Assembly (NCBI GenBank): GCA_003576905.1
Contig: QEVG01000001.1
Location: 1-64,000, forward strand
Reading direction: 5' to 3'
Length of the DNA stretch: 64,000 nucleotides
Source: Planctomycetota bacterium
GTDB lineage: Bacteria; Planctomycetota; Phycisphaerae; UBA1845; UTPLA1
The notes under the pieces: generated by a model
What the model was told of the DNA's origin: nothing
Database searches by the model: none
Seen by the model: the letters and a program-made list of their open reading frames with translations, nothing else
Position numbers and translations under genes: made by a program
In this document: positions 27,730-38,507 of the stretch, in pieces
Layout: the number at the start of each line of letters is the position of its first letter
How positions within the stretch are numbered: the stretch's first letter is position 1

Positions 27730-27750
27730 ATCAGCGTATCTGCCCAATCG

Positions 27751-28077
27751 TTACTGGTATGGGAACCGGATCGGCGTCGTACCCCAGAAGTAGTCGAAGA
27801 AGGTCGGTCCTGCAAAGGCGGTCAGCGGCGGACAGAGCGCCGGGTCATTGGGCGGCGGAAGCTGGGCCTGCGCCCAGGGCGTCACCCCCAGCACGACGAG
27901 GCCTGCAAACGTGATAATGCGCCCCCACGACCAGCCTGGCTGTGGCGATTCCGGTGGGGCCGATGCGGCGTCCGGCCGCGGTGTCGCATCTGGCGGATGC
28001 GCGGGTCCAGGCAGCAACGATTCGGAGAAGGTGTGGCTTGTCGAGTTCTCCGGGCGATCTTTTGTTTGCGTGGTCAT
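27751..28077 (-). CDS. small predicted single-pass membrane protein
   Basis: 108 residues: a Pro/Ala/Ser-rich N-terminal half, one hydrophobic segment (WGRIITFAGLVVLGVTPWAQA) and a short C-terminus with TFFDYFWGTTPIRFPY. Not recognised. ATG codons at 28080 and 28077 are adjacent. It lies alone between a plus-strand acyltransferase-like gene and a plus-strand transporter. The hydrophobic segment and aromatic end make a real gene plausible, but there is no homology support. Confidence 0.5.
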   Translation of the reverse strand: MTTQTKDRPENSTSHTFSESLLPGPAHPPDATPRPDAASAPPESPQPGWSWGRIITFAGLVVLGVTPWAQAQLPPPNDPALCPPLTAFAGPTFFDYFWGTTPIRFPYQ

Positions 28078-28314
28078 CATTTTCTATAGCGGACGCCCGA
28101 GCGCAGGACTGAAGTATTCGTCCGGGCCGGTCCTGGAAAATCGCGACATGCGCGGTTATCGGCCCATCCGTGACCAAATCCCGTTGCACGGGTATGATCG
28201 CGTTCGAATGCTCGGGCGAGTGTGAATATCCTGCCCGGTGACTTCCCGCCGTCCTTGTGCGGTCCACAGTATTCGGGCGGCGTCCATTGCAATCGGTAAC
28301 AATCGAGGGAAATC

Positions 28315-29838
<1,524 letters not shown>

Positions 29839-29924
29839 CGGCACGATCCTGCAATCCGTCACGTTGGCGCCCTGCGAGGGGTCGGCTCGCGAGCAGATGT
29901 GAGATACCTGCGGGTAGCGCGATC

Positions 29925-32069
29925 TTAGGCCTGTTCAGGTTGCGGTCGAGCGCGGCGGCAACCGAAATAAACGAAACCGCACAGCACAGCGAATGCAAGC
30001 AGGCCCAGCCAGTTGCTCATACGCACGAGCGCGTCGGCGTTCATGCCGCTCTCCAGCAGGCGGCGGGCGACATCGAGGAAGGGCATGATCCGGCCGCCCG
30101 ACACGGGCTCGTCCAATATCATCATGATGTTTATGAGAACGTCGATGATCGCCGCGCCGGCAATGAGGCCGGAGGCGACGAGGACACCCCTGTCGTTGCG
30201 GGCCTTGTCGAGTTTCTCATCGCCACTCTTTCGGTTCACCATGGCCTGAACGACGGCGCCGAGCAGGATAGGCGTATTGATTCCCATCGGCAGGTACATG
30301 CCGAGCATGAACGCGAGCGGCGAAACACCAAGAAAGTTCACAATGATCGAGAGGACCGCGCCGGTGCCGTAGAGCAGCCAGGGCACTTCCTGATTGGTGC
30401 CGAGGAAGCTCTCAAGCGTGCTTCGCATCAAGTTCGCCTGGGGCGCCGAGAGCGGCTCCGGCGTGTCGGGCGTTCGAAGGTAGCCGGGATGATGGGCCAG
30501 GACCATGATCGTAACGGTGACAAGAGCGGAAGCGAGGATTGCGGAGATAATGCCCCCCCACTGGATGGTTCGCGGCGTCGAGCCGATCCAGTAGCCGATC
30601 TTGAACTGAGTGACCATGGTTCCAGCCATTGAGAGGGCCGTGCAGACGACACCGCCGACAAGCAGAACGGCCAGCATGGCTTCGTTGCCCTTGGGCAGCC
30701 CGGATTGGAGCAGTACGACCGCGGTGATAATGATGGTCGTGACCGTCATTCCTGAAAGCGGCGTCGTCGATATCATGGCAATCGCCCAGGCCGAGACGGT
30801 AGTGAACAGGAACGAAAGCACGAGCGCGAGAATCGTGGCGATGATGGTGAGCCGGGTCGCACCAGGCATCCCATCGAGCACGGCGTTGCGGAAATAGAGG
30901 AACATGACGACCGTGACCACCACTCCAAGGACCAGGAGCATCGGGTAGCTGATGTCGCGCTCGATGCGCGCCGGCGCTGTCTCGCGGCCCTCGCCTTTGA
31001 TCAATCCGCCAAGTGCTTCCTTCAAGGCGGTGGCTATCACCTTGCTCATCTTGAGAATCGAGATGAGCCCGGCGGCGAAGATGCCGCCAATACCGATGGT
31101 TCGCGGGATGTGAAAGAAGATCGACTCGGCGGACGTGTCGGCGAAACCGGGGGAGGAATTGAGAAGGCGAAGCGTCGGGAGGTCAAAGTTGGCCATCAGC
31201 GGCACAAGGACAAAGCAAGAAAGGAACGAACCGCAGCAGATGATGGTGGCGTACTTCAGCCCGATGATGAAGCCGAGACCGAGAAATGCGGCGCTGGTCT
31301 CCATGTGAAAAACGGCCTTAACCTTTTCCGTGATGCCATGCATCTTGGGAATTGCGATGGCCTCCAGCGTCTCCTTCCCGATGGTGAGGCTGGCGTGCCC
31401 GGTCGTGAAGACCTTTGAAAAGACCTGCATGGCTACCGACAGAAAGTTGTACGCCACGGCAAGCGCGAAAGACTTGATGAGCACCCAGGCCTGGCCGCTG
31501 TCGCCGGCAGCGCCGGTGGCGAGAATCTCATTCGTGGCGGTCGCCTCCGGGAAGGGCAGCTTGCCGTGCATGATCCGTACGAAGTATCCACGAAACGGAA
31601 CGAGAAAGACGACGCCAAGCACCGCGCCCATGAGCGGCACAAGGGAGATCTGCAGAAAAAGCTGGGTCTTGCTCATTTCGAGGCTCTTGTCGAGACCGAG
31701 CAAGTAGATCGCCGGCATGGTAAAGACCGTGCCTCCGGCGACGATGCCGCTGGTGGTGCTGAGGGCGAGGATATTGACGTTTTCCAGCAACGAGCTGCGG
31801 CGGTGGCCCAGCTTCAGCAGAAACCCGGAGAGGCCGACGGCGAGAATGGAAATCGGAATGGCGGTTTCGATGCCCTGCCCCACTTTCAGCGCAAGGTATG
31901 TCGCCGCCATCGAGAAAATGACGTTCATCACGATGCCGAAGGCGATGGAGCGGCCGGTGACTTCCGGAACGGTCGCTGCGGCCGGAACCATGGGCACATA
32001 CGTCTCGCCAGGCTTAAGTTCGCGGTAAGCGTTCTCGGGTAAGCGCGTCTGGACGACAGGATCGGACAT
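29925..32069 (-). CDS. OPT-family oligopeptide transporter
   Basis: 714 residues with about 14-16 membrane helices. Family features: an N-terminal ELTVRAVLLGLIL-like helix represented by VTGRSIAFGIVMNVIFSMAA, the LKVGQGIETAIPISILA segment, the PFPEATATNEIL block and SSLRCFVL-like segments further on. Bacterial members of the family move oligopeptides (or metal-siderophore compounds). The ATG at 32069 is chosen because GGAGGTGCCTGC precedes it; the frame is open about 220 bases further upstream but codes for a low-complexity leader. It reads toward the POT gene; gene ends are 86 bases apart. Peptidase T lies upstream on the same strand. Confidence 0.92.
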   Translation of the reverse strand: MSDPVVQTRLPENAYRELKPGETYVPMVPAAATVPEVTGRSIAFGIVMNVIFSMAATYLALKVGQGIETAIPISILAVGLSGFLLKLGHRRSSLLENVNILALSTTSGIVAGGTVFTMPAIYLLGLDKSLEMSKTQLFLQISLVPLMGAVLGVVFLVPFRGYFVRIMHGKLPFPEATATNEILATGAAGDSGQAWVLIKSFALAVAYNFLSVAMQVFSKVFTTGHASLTIGKETLEAIAIPKMHGITEKVKAVFHMETSAAFLGLGFIIGLKYATIICCGSFLSCFVLVPLMANFDLPTLRLLNSSPGFADTSAESIFFHIPRTIGIGGIFAAGLISILKMSKVIATALKEALGGLIKGEGRETAPARIERDISYPMLLVLGVVVTVVMFLYFRNAVLDGMPGATRLTIIATILALVLSFLFTTVSAWAIAMISTTPLSGMTVTTIIITAVVLLQSGLPKGNEAMLAVLLVGGVVCTALSMAGTMVTQFKIGYWIGSTPRTIQWGGIISAILASALVTVTIMVLAHHPGYLRTPDTPEPLSAPQANLMRSTLESFLGTNQEVPWLLYGTGAVLSIIVNFLGVSPLAFMLGMYLPMGINTPILLGAVVQAMVNRKSGDEKLDKARNDRGVLVASGLIAGAAIIDVLINIMMILDEPVSGGRIMPFLDVARRLLESGMNADALVRMSNWLGLLAFAVLCGFVYFGCRRARPQPEQA

Positions 32070-32474
32070 GCAGGCACCTCCACCACGCGTTCGGCGAATC
32101 AAATGTGAAGCGAGGAATGTACCGGGCCGGGCACGACTCGCCAATAGTGAAGCCAAGCCCTGTGCGGGGCGACTCGAATCGGTGGATCGATCACCTATCC
32201 GGATCGGGTCTTGATGTTTCGCATCATCCAGGGCCGGGCGATAACCAGTAGAGTCGTTGCCATCGCGATACTCGCGTGGATAGGCCACATCTATTCAGTG
32301 CGCAGACGGCTCTCGGAAAGGCAACATTTCCGCAGGAACCAGCCCGAGTAGCGCGGCCCTCCACGAGGAAATTGATGTTGATGCCCCAAAGCGCGCGCCC
32401 CGCATGCACGAGATCTATCAAGGGCTGGACAATCTGGCGACGCAAACTCCGCGTCGCGCATGACGTCGAGATCG
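32070..32474. other. 405-base gap between pepT and the OPT gene
   Basis: No convincing gene. It contains a candidate minus-strand promoter (listed separately) that would drive the OPT gene independently of pepT. Short open frames here lack codon structure and ribosome-binding sites. Confidence 0.6.
32116..32144 (-). promoter_or_regulatory. candidate sigma-70 promoter of the OPT gene
   Basis: On the minus strand: TTGGCG, 17-base spacer, TACATT, about 50 bases before the OPT ATG. Confidence 0.45.
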
Positions 32475-33704
32475 TTATTTTTCCCTTCCCCAGAGCTGGG
32501 CGAGTTCGATTAGGATTTTCACCGCACTTTCCATTTGCTCCAGGCAGGCGAATTCCAGCGGAGAGTGGAAATTGTACATTCCAACAGAGAGGTTTGGCGT
32601 GGGCAGGCCCTTTTCGCTGAGGCGAGAGCCGTCAGTGCCCCCGCGAATGCTCTTAAAGTGCGGCTTCAGACCGGCATTGCGAATGGCTTGTTCTGCGAGC
32701 TTCACAGCGCGCGGGTCCTTGGCGAGGTACTCAATCATATTGCGGTACTGTTCCTTGACTTCGATCGTGATCTTTGCACCGGGGTGCTCGGCCATAATCG
32801 TGTCGGCAATGGAGTGAAGGATCTTCGCCTGCTGTGCCAGTTCGGCGGTGACAAAGCTGCGAAGGAGCACGCGGATCCGCGTTTCCGGAACGCCGCCCTC
32901 GATGACGTAGGGGTGCAGGAATCCGTCGCGGTTTTCCGTCGTTTCAGGGGCGAGCCGGTGCCAGGGCAGGCGATCTACAAACTGCGCGGCGAGGCGGATG
33001 GCGTTGATCATGCGCCCCTTGGCATAACCGGGATGAATGTTCTTTCCGGTGATCGTGACCACGGCGACGTCGGCCGACCAGGTTTCATTCTCAAGACCTG
33101 CTTCGGCGTCTCCGTCGAGCGTGTATCCGACCACGGCGTTGATCTTGCCGAGGTCAAGCTTGTCAGTACCCCGCCCTACTTCCTCGTCACAGGTGTACAC
33201 GACGCGGATTGGTCCGCGCTTGATCTCCGGGTGTGCCATCAGATGCGCGGCTGCGGTCATGATGACGGCGACGCCCGACTTGTCATCCGCGCCGAGCAGG
33301 GTCGTTCCATCCGTCGAGATGAGGGTCTTCCCTTTCAACTCGGCCATTCCCTCAGTCTCGGAAACGCGGATGATCCGCGAAGGGTCGCCTGGCAGCGTGA
33401 TATCTTTTCCGTCGTAGTTCTTATGAACAATTGGCTTGACGTTTTTTGCGGTGAATTCGGGCGAGGTGTCCATGTGGGCAAACCAAGCGATCGTTGGCGC
33501 GCCCGGCACATTTCCCGGAATCGTGCCCATGACGATGCCGTGCTCGTCCATGGAGACGCTTTCGAGTCTCAGGGCCTTCAACTCGTCGGTAAGCAGGCGG
33601 CCGAGTTCAAGCTGTCCCGGACTGCTCGGGTAGTCCTTGGTTTCTTCGACGGCTGTGGTTTCGACCTTGACATATCTGATAAAACGGTCGAGAAGTGTGT
33701 CCAC
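32475..33704 (-). CDS. pepT: peptidase T (tripeptidase)
   Basis: Zinc-dependent exopeptidase of family M20 that removes the N-terminal residue from tripeptides in the cytoplasm. 409 residues, the same size as the enterobacterial enzyme, with the two-zinc site in register: His77 and Asp79 (AHMDTSPEF), Asp140 (LLGADDKSGV), Glu174/Glu175 (CDEEVGRG), Asp197 (TLDGDA) and a His near 378 (YNFHSPLEF). The start is a GTG at 33704: GGAGGT lies six bases before it and the protein then begins MDTLLDRFIRYVKVETTA, as in the family. Longer in-frame starts run into the kor terminator. It should process peptides brought in by the POT and OPT transporters beside it. Confidence 0.96.
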   Translation of the reverse strand: MDTLLDRFIRYVKVETTAVEETKDYPSSPGQLELGRLLTDELKALRLESVSMDEHGIVMGTIPGNVPGAPTIAWFAHMDTSPEFTAKNVKPIVHKNYDGKDITLPGDPSRIIRVSETEGMAELKGKTLISTDGTTLLGADDKSGVAVIMTAAAHLMAHPEIKRGPIRVVYTCDEEVGRGTDKLDLGKINAVVGYTLDGDAEAGLENETWSADVAVVTITGKNIHPGYAKGRMINAIRLAAQFVDRLPWHRLAPETTENRDGFLHPYVIEGGVPETRIRVLLRSFVTAELAQQAKILHSIADTIMAEHPGAKITIEVKEQYRNMIEYLAKDPRAVKLAEQAIRNAGLKPHFKSIRGGTDGSRLSEKGLPTPNLSVGMYNFHSPLEFACLEQMESAVKILIELAQLWGREK

Positions 33705-33837
33705 CGGGGCACCTCCATTGGCGTTGGATCTTTCCGCAGGCTGTTTTACGCCCATGGGGAACGATTCGCAACGCCAGGCAGGCCCGGAGAAATGCCGAAC
33801 TTGCCTTGCTGGACGACCAAGCGAGCGAACCGCGCAT

Positions 33838-33878
33838 GAAAAATCCCGCCGGGGCGAATTGCGCTCCGGCGGGATTTG
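33838..33878 (-). terminator. terminator of the kor operon
   Basis: Perfect 12-base inverted repeat AAATCCCGCCGG / CCGGCGGGATTT with a 13-base loop, between korB and pepT. Read on the minus strand it follows the korB stop by about 25 bases and is followed by T-rich sequence. Confidence 0.75.
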
Positions 33879-33903
33879 CAGGAAACAATCGGCGGCACTC
33901 GGG

Positions 33904-34923
33904 TCAGGAAACGACCCAGGTTTCCCCGGAATGGAGCAAGCTGTCGAGGTCGCCTTTGCCCTTCTTTTCGGTGACCTCCCGCATCTGCTTTTCGACCATG
34001 TCCTCAAAGATCGGGGCTTCAACCTCGCGGAACACGCCCATAGGCTCCGGAAACTCCGGATATCGCATCCGGCTGAGCATGAAGGCGAGCGAGGGCTCCG
34101 CGGCCCTTTCGTCATGGAAGACGAGATCGTCTTCCTTGATGCCCGCGCCGAGCTGGACGACTTCGGGCTCCATGTTCTTGAGGCGGATACCCTTGTCGCG
34201 GTTCTTGCCAAAGATCAGCGGCTTGCCGTGCTCGAGATAGACCGTTGTGTCGTCTTTGGTCTCCCGGCTGGTTGCGTACTCGTAGGCGCCGTCGTTGAAG
34301 ACGTTGCAGTTCTGGTAGATCTCAACGAAGGACGTGCCCTTGTGCCGCGCGGCGCGAAGCAGAACGTCCGCCAGATGCTTGACGTTGACGTCCATGGTAC
34401 GGGCGACGAAGGTCGCCTCGGCGCCGATCGCGATGGAAAGGGGATGCAGGGGGTTGTCCACCGAACCATAGGGCGTGGACTTGGTTCTCTTCCCCATTTC
34501 CGACGTCGGCGAATACTGACCCTTAGTAAGGCCGTAAATCCGGTTGTTGAACAGGAGAATGTTGATGTCCAGATTTCGGCGGATAAGGTGGACCAGATGG
34601 TTTCCGCCGATGGAGAGCCCGTCGCCGTCACCGGTGACAACCCAAACGGAGAGATCAGGATTGGCAACCTTCACCCCGGTCGCAACCGCGGTGGCGCGGC
34701 CGTGGATGCTGTGGAAGCCGTAGCTGTTGATGTAATATGGGAACCTGCTGGAACACCCAATTCCCGAGACGAAGACGATCTTTTCACGCGGGATGCCGAG
34801 TTCCGGGAGGATCTTCTTGGTTTGCGCAAGGATGGAATAATCCCCGCATCCCGGGCACCAGCGGACGTCCTGATCGCTGGCGAAGTCCTTGGGTGTCAGT
34901 TGCGGCAGAGTGGTCGTGCTCAT
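33904..34923 (-). CDS. korB: 2-oxoacid:ferredoxin oxidoreductase, beta subunit (KorB-like)
   Basis: Thiamine-diphosphate subunit of a 2-oxoglutarate (or related 2-oxoacid) ferredoxin oxidoreductase; with KorA it decarboxylates the oxoacid to the acyl-CoA and reduces ferredoxin. 339 residues: RWCPGCGDYSILAQT supplies cluster cysteines, VSGIGCSSRFPYYINSYGFHSIHGRA is the substrate/TPP region, VVTGDGDGLSIGGNHLVHLIRRN is the TPP-Mg motif, and VEIYQNCNVFND holds a further cluster Cys. The size and the NNRIYGLTKGQYSPTS segment fit the two-subunit Kor type. The start codon directly abuts the korA stop (no gap). Confidence 0.93.
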   Translation of the reverse strand: MSTTTLPQLTPKDFASDQDVRWCPGCGDYSILAQTKKILPELGIPREKIVFVSGIGCSSRFPYYINSYGFHSIHGRATAVATGVKVANPDLSVWVVTGDGDGLSIGGNHLVHLIRRNLDINILLFNNRIYGLTKGQYSPTSEMGKRTKSTPYGSVDNPLHPLSIAIGAEATFVARTMDVNVKHLADVLLRAARHKGTSFVEIYQNCNVFNDGAYEYATSRETKDDTTVYLEHGKPLIFGKNRDKGIRLKNMEPEVVQLGAGIKEDDLVFHDERAAEPSLAFMLSRMRYPEFPEPMGVFREVEAPIFEDMVEKQMREVTEKKGKGDLDSLLHSGETWVVS

Positions 34924-36798
34924 TTAGTTCTTTCCTTGGAGGACTTCCTTGATCTTGAGTTCGAGCTCGCTGATCAGGAAGGGCTTGCCCTTGATCTTGT
35001 TGTATCCGATGGCGTCGACCAGGTAGTTGGCGCGGAGCAGCATTCGGAGCTGACCCATGTTCAACTCGGGTACGAGCACTCTCTTGTAATTCCCGAGAAT
35101 CTGTCCGAGGTTGCGCGGAAAGGGGAACAGATACTTCAAATGGCAGGCGGCGACGGTATGGCCTTGTTTCTGGACGCGCTCGACCGCGCTGCGAATGGCG
35201 CCCATCGTGCCGCCCCAGCCGACGACCAGCAGGTCTCCCTTGTCGGGCCCCAGGACCGTCTGCTCTGGAATATCCATTGCGATTGATGCCACCTTCTTGG
35301 CGCGCAGGTGAATCATCTTCTGGTGGTTTTCGGGGTCGTAGCTGACGTTGCCCGTGAGATCCTGTTTTTCCAGCCCGCCGATGCGGTGCTCGAGGCCCCG
35401 CGTGCCGGGAATGGCCCAGGGCCGGGCGAGAAACTCATTCCGGGCATACGGCATGAAATGATTGCCGTTCGATGGCGGCCCCGGATGGCGAACTTCAATC
35501 CGCGGCAGCGACTTGGCGTCCGGTATGGACCACGGCTCCTCGCCATTGGCGATGTAACCATCGGTGAGGAGAATCACGGGGGTCATGAACTTCGTCGCGA
35601 TTCGCACCGCCTCAATTGCCGTGTAGAAGCAGTCAACCGGCGAGTTTGCAGCCAGGACGCACACCGGGCATTCACCGTTTCGGCCGCAGACGGCCTGGAG
35701 CAAGTCGGCTTGTTCCGTCTTCGTCGGAAGTCCGGTGCTCGGTCCGCCGCGCTGGACATCCACAATCACGACGGGTAGCTCGGTCATGACTCCGAGGCCG
35801 ATGGCTTCGCCCTTGAGCGCGAGCCCCGGGCCGCTCGTCCCCGTGACGGCGATGTCCCCGGCGAAGGCCGCGCCGAGCGCGGAGGCCATTGCGGCAATTT
35901 CATCTTCGGCCTGGAAGGTCTTGACGCGGAAGTTCTTGTAACGCGCCAGCGTGTGAAGAATGTCGCTGGCAGGTGTGATCGGGTAGCTCCCGTAGAAGAG
36001 ATCCTTGCCGGCGATTTGTGCGGCGGCGATCAGGCCGAGCGATACAGCCTCATTGCCGGAGATGCGTCGATAACGGCCGGGAGCGAGATGCGCCCGGTCC
36101 ACCTTAAAGCTGCTAACAAACACCTCGCACGTTTCGCCGTAGAAATAACCCGTCTTAAGGACGAGCTTGTTGGCATCGGCGACGGCGGGGTTCTTGCCGA
36201 ACTTCTCCTCGATCCAGCGGATCGTAGGTTCCATGGGCCGGCCGTAGAGCCAGTAGATAAGGCCCAAGGCGAAAAAGTTCTTGCAGCGGTCGATATCCTT
36301 GGCCCCGAGACCGGAGTCCTTCAGGGCCTCGCGGGTGAGCTTGCTGACCGGTACGCGGTAGACCTTGAACCGGGATAGCGTGCCGTCGTCGAGTGGGTTG
36401 TTCTCGTACCCGGCCTGCTTGAGGCGGCCTTTGTCGAAGGCGTCCTCGTTGACGATGATAATGCCTCCGTCCCTGACGTCGCCGCAGTTTGTCTTGAGCG
36501 CGGCGGGGTTGAACGCGACAAGGGTGTCGACGGCATCGCCGGGCGTGTGGACGTCGTGGCTCGAGAAGTGGACCTGAAAGCCGGAGACGCCGGCGAGGGT
36601 GCCGGCGGGAGCCCGAATCTCGGCAGGATAATCGGGAAACGTGCTGACGTCGTTACCGAAGATCACGGTGCTGTGGGTGAACTGCATTCCGGCGAGCTGC
36701 ATACCGTCGCCGGAGTCGCCACAGAATCGCACGGTTACGTCGTCAATCGCCTCGATTTTCTTCGAAGAGGCGGGCTTCGTCATGGTGTCGGTAGTCAT
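34924..36798 (-). CDS. korA: 2-oxoacid:ferredoxin oxidoreductase, fused gamma-alpha subunit (KorA-like)
   Basis: 624 residues. Residues about 20-190 are the gamma domain (VRFCGDSGDGMQLAGMQF, YPAEIRAPAGTLAGVSGFQVHFSS), residues about 215 on the alpha/pyrimidine-binding and CoA domains (SYPITPASDILHTLAR, QAEDEIAAMASALGAAFAGD, TSGPGLALKGEAIGLG, then PHMPYARN-like and MGQLRMLLRANYLVDA segments). The gamma-alpha fusion is standard for this enzyme in many aerobes and anaerobes. ATG 36798 is preferred over upstream in-frame starts as the natural N-terminus (MTTDTMTKPAS). First gene of the korA-korB operon; supplies reduced ferredoxin from the TCA cycle or amino-acid oxidation. Confidence 0.93.
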   Translation of the reverse strand: MTTDTMTKPASSKKIEAIDDVTVRFCGDSGDGMQLAGMQFTHSTVIFGNDVSTFPDYPAEIRAPAGTLAGVSGFQVHFSSHDVHTPGDAVDTLVAFNPAALKTNCGDVRDGGIIIVNEDAFDKGRLKQAGYENNPLDDGTLSRFKVYRVPVSKLTREALKDSGLGAKDIDRCKNFFALGLIYWLYGRPMEPTIRWIEEKFGKNPAVADANKLVLKTGYFYGETCEVFVSSFKVDRAHLAPGRYRRISGNEAVSLGLIAAAQIAGKDLFYGSYPITPASDILHTLARYKNFRVKTFQAEDEIAAMASALGAAFAGDIAVTGTSGPGLALKGEAIGLGVMTELPVVIVDVQRGGPSTGLPTKTEQADLLQAVCGRNGECPVCVLAANSPVDCFYTAIEAVRIATKFMTPVILLTDGYIANGEEPWSIPDAKSLPRIEVRHPGPPSNGNHFMPYARNEFLARPWAIPGTRGLEHRIGGLEKQDLTGNVSYDPENHQKMIHLRAKKVASIAMDIPEQTVLGPDKGDLLVVGWGGTMGAIRSAVERVQKQGHTVAACHLKYLFPFPRNLGQILGNYKRVLVPELNMGQLRMLLRANYLVDAIGYNKIKGKPFLISELELKIKEVLQGKN

Positions 36799-37434
36799 GG
36801 TTCTCTTTCGCGTCAACCCTCGCAAGGGTCCGTCCCCGGCTAATGCCCGTTGATTGGCATTGGCCGCTCCCATCCGGCGCTTCCGCAACCCGCGCGGGTC
36901 CGGCGGCGGATCGTGTTCCACGGACTCGCCCGGGCCGGTTGTGGGCGGAAAATCCGCGGGAATTAATCAGATCATAGCACGTTCGATCACTCCATGCCTT
37001 CCCCCGCGGCAGTCCCGCGTCGCTGGGCGCTTGGGCAGGGACATAACTGTACGTCGTGCAACGAAAGCGCGCGGGACGGAGCGATCGTGGGCGGACACGG
37101 GCCGCACTGAAAATTTCGGATGAAACGAGTCGTAAAGCGAGAGCCTCGGCGTGACGACGGGCCAAGGTGCGAATCGCCAGGAATGTACCGTTGCGGCATG
37201 AGTCTGGGCCTTTGGGCAGCTCCGAGCCCTGTACGATAACAGATCCGCTCTGGGCGGCCAACACCCCCCGGCTGGGCTGGTGCGCCGCCCGCTGGGTTTC
37301 CCCCAACGAGCCAATCGCGGGGAATCCGGCAATTCCCTTCATCGGCTGGACTTGTGGATGCCCTGAAAGAACGCTAAACTGCCGCCCCCGCCGGTGATAG
37401 CCCGCGAAATATGGGGCGAAACCGGCATTGTCCC
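36799..37434. other. 636-base gap upstream of korA
   Basis: No convincing coding region; open frames here have no homology, signal or ribosome-binding site. It holds a candidate minus-strand extended -10 promoter about 170 bases before korA; the part from 36,980 to 37,434 shows nothing I can interpret. Confidence 0.6.
36971..36979 (-). promoter_or_regulatory. extended -10 element, candidate kor operon promoter
   Basis: TGCTATGAT on the minus strand (TGn plus TATGAT) with no good -35 box; would leave a leader of about 165 bases. Confidence 0.35.
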
Positions 37435-37518
37435 GCGGCCGTGGCGGAATTGGCAGACGCGCTAGGTTCAGGTCCTAGTGATCGCAAGATCGTGGAGGTT
37501 CGACTCCTCTCGGCCGCA
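37435..37518 (+). tRNA. tRNA-Leu(CAG)
   Basis: 84 bases. The acceptor stem GCGGCCG (37435-37441) pairs with CGGCCGC (37511-37517) and the discriminator is A. The anticodon arm is CTAGG-TTCAGGT-CCTAG with anticodon CAG; a long variable arm (ATCGCAAGATCGT) marks a class II tRNA; the T arm contains GGTTCGACTCC. CCA is not encoded. Confidence 0.95.
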
Positions 37519-37592
37519 ATCCGCCCTTCCTCCGCGTTCATCGGGAGAGCGATCGCCCGTGTCTGCATGGTCTCGCGCTTTGCCCGGTGTCA

Positions 37593-37841
37593 TTAGTCAT
37601 CAAAGAGAGAGTCGAAAAACTCGTCAAAGGCATCGTCCACGTCGTCGCCGTCGTCCGCGTCGTCAAGGTTGTCCTCGAGATCGTCCAGCGAATCCGAGAG
37701 ATCGCCCGCGTCGTCGGAGGCCTCCCCCAGCGCATGGGACACGAAGTCGAAAAACTCCGTGCCGCAGCCGGCGGTGAGCGACCCGGCCATGAGCAGGAGA
37801 GCGGCGAAGATTACTGGGGCATTTTGCAAAGCTCGTCGCAT
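37593..37841 (-). CDS. small Asp-rich lipoprotein
   Basis: 82 residues: a lipoprotein signal (MRRALQNAPVIFAALLLMAGSLTAGC; lipobox LTAGC), a short segment FFDFVSHALGEAS, then an extremely acidic tail in which about 19 of the last 41 residues are Asp, in patterns such as LDDLEDNLDDADDGDD. Such a tail is expected to bind cations, or to be intrinsically disordered. It lies 36 bases downstream of the ECF sigma factor gene on the same strand, so is probably part of that transcript. No family recognised. Confidence 0.7.
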   Translation of the reverse strand: MRRALQNAPVIFAALLLMAGSLTAGCGTEFFDFVSHALGEASDDAGDLSDSLDDLEDNLDDADDGDDVDDAFDEFFDSLFDD

Positions 37842-37877
37842 ATTACCTCCGTTGCCGTTTTCGGCGCATGAAATAAG

Positions 37878-38507
37878 CTAACTTTCGTGCGAAATGCCGA
37901 GTTTCTCGGCCTGATCACGCAGTTGTTTCAAAGCCCTGTGGCAGATCATGTGAATCGAGCCGATAGAGCGGCCGAGACGCTCGGCGACCTCGGCGACCGG
38001 CCGGGCTTCAATAAAGCGCATCTGGATGACTTCGCGATAGTGATCGGGTAGCGTGGCCACGCATGCGGCCAGGACGCCGAGCGCTTCTTCCTTGCGAACG
38101 ACCTGGCTGGGCGTCGTACCCCCCGCGGTTACCCGGGCCAGAAGATCGATATAGGTCGTCTGCCCGGCGGAGGCTGCAGCCGGCTTGGCTTCCCGTCGTA
38201 CATCACGCCGTTCGGCCCGCAGGGCGCGATGTTCGTCAATCAGCTTCCGATCGAGGATGGCGTACATCCAGCGGAGGAACGAATCCGGTCCCTGGTATTC
38301 GAACTGGCCGATGGCCCGAAACGTCTCCAGATAGACCTGCTGGAGGATGTCCTCAGGCTCCATTTTGGACTTCATAACCGGGTCCATCTGTCGGAGGAGT
38401 CTGGCCTTGAGGCGGGGATGATAGAGAACCAGGAGGCGGCGCACGGCCTGCTCATCGCCTTTGCGGGCCTTTTTGATAAGAACCTGAGTTTCGGTCGAAT
38501 CCGCCAC
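37878..38507 (-). CDS. ECF-type RNA polymerase sigma factor
   Basis: 209 residues. Sigma region 2 covers EPEDILQQVYLETFRAIGQFEYQGPDSFLRWMYAILDRKLIDEHR, and region 4 covers LPDHYREVIQMRFIEARPVAEVAERLGRSIGSIHMICHRALKQLR, a helix-turn-helix for the -35 element; a 50-residue linker with low sequence complexity lies between. The pattern (DIxQ..., helices in WMyaI) fits the planctomycete-enriched ECF groups that are encoded next to Ser/Thr kinases. Here the divergently transcribed kinase at 38846 makes phosphorylation-linked control plausible, although no anti-sigma factor is seen. Confidence 0.92.
   Translation of the reverse strand: MADSTETQVLIKKARKGDEQAVRRLLVLYHPRLKARLLRQMDPVMKSKMEPEDILQQVYLETFRAIGQFEYQGPDSFLRWMYAILDRKLIDEHRALRAERRDVRREAKPAAASAGQTTYIDLLARVTAGGTTPSQVVRKEEALGVLAACVATLPDHYREVIQMRFIEARPVAEVAERLGRSIGSIHMICHRALKQLRDQAEKLGISHES

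Noticed and set aside
36743-37342. 199-codon minus-strand frame upstream of korA
   Set aside because: No domain, no signal and a composition typical of random GC-rich DNA; it overlaps korA in another frame.
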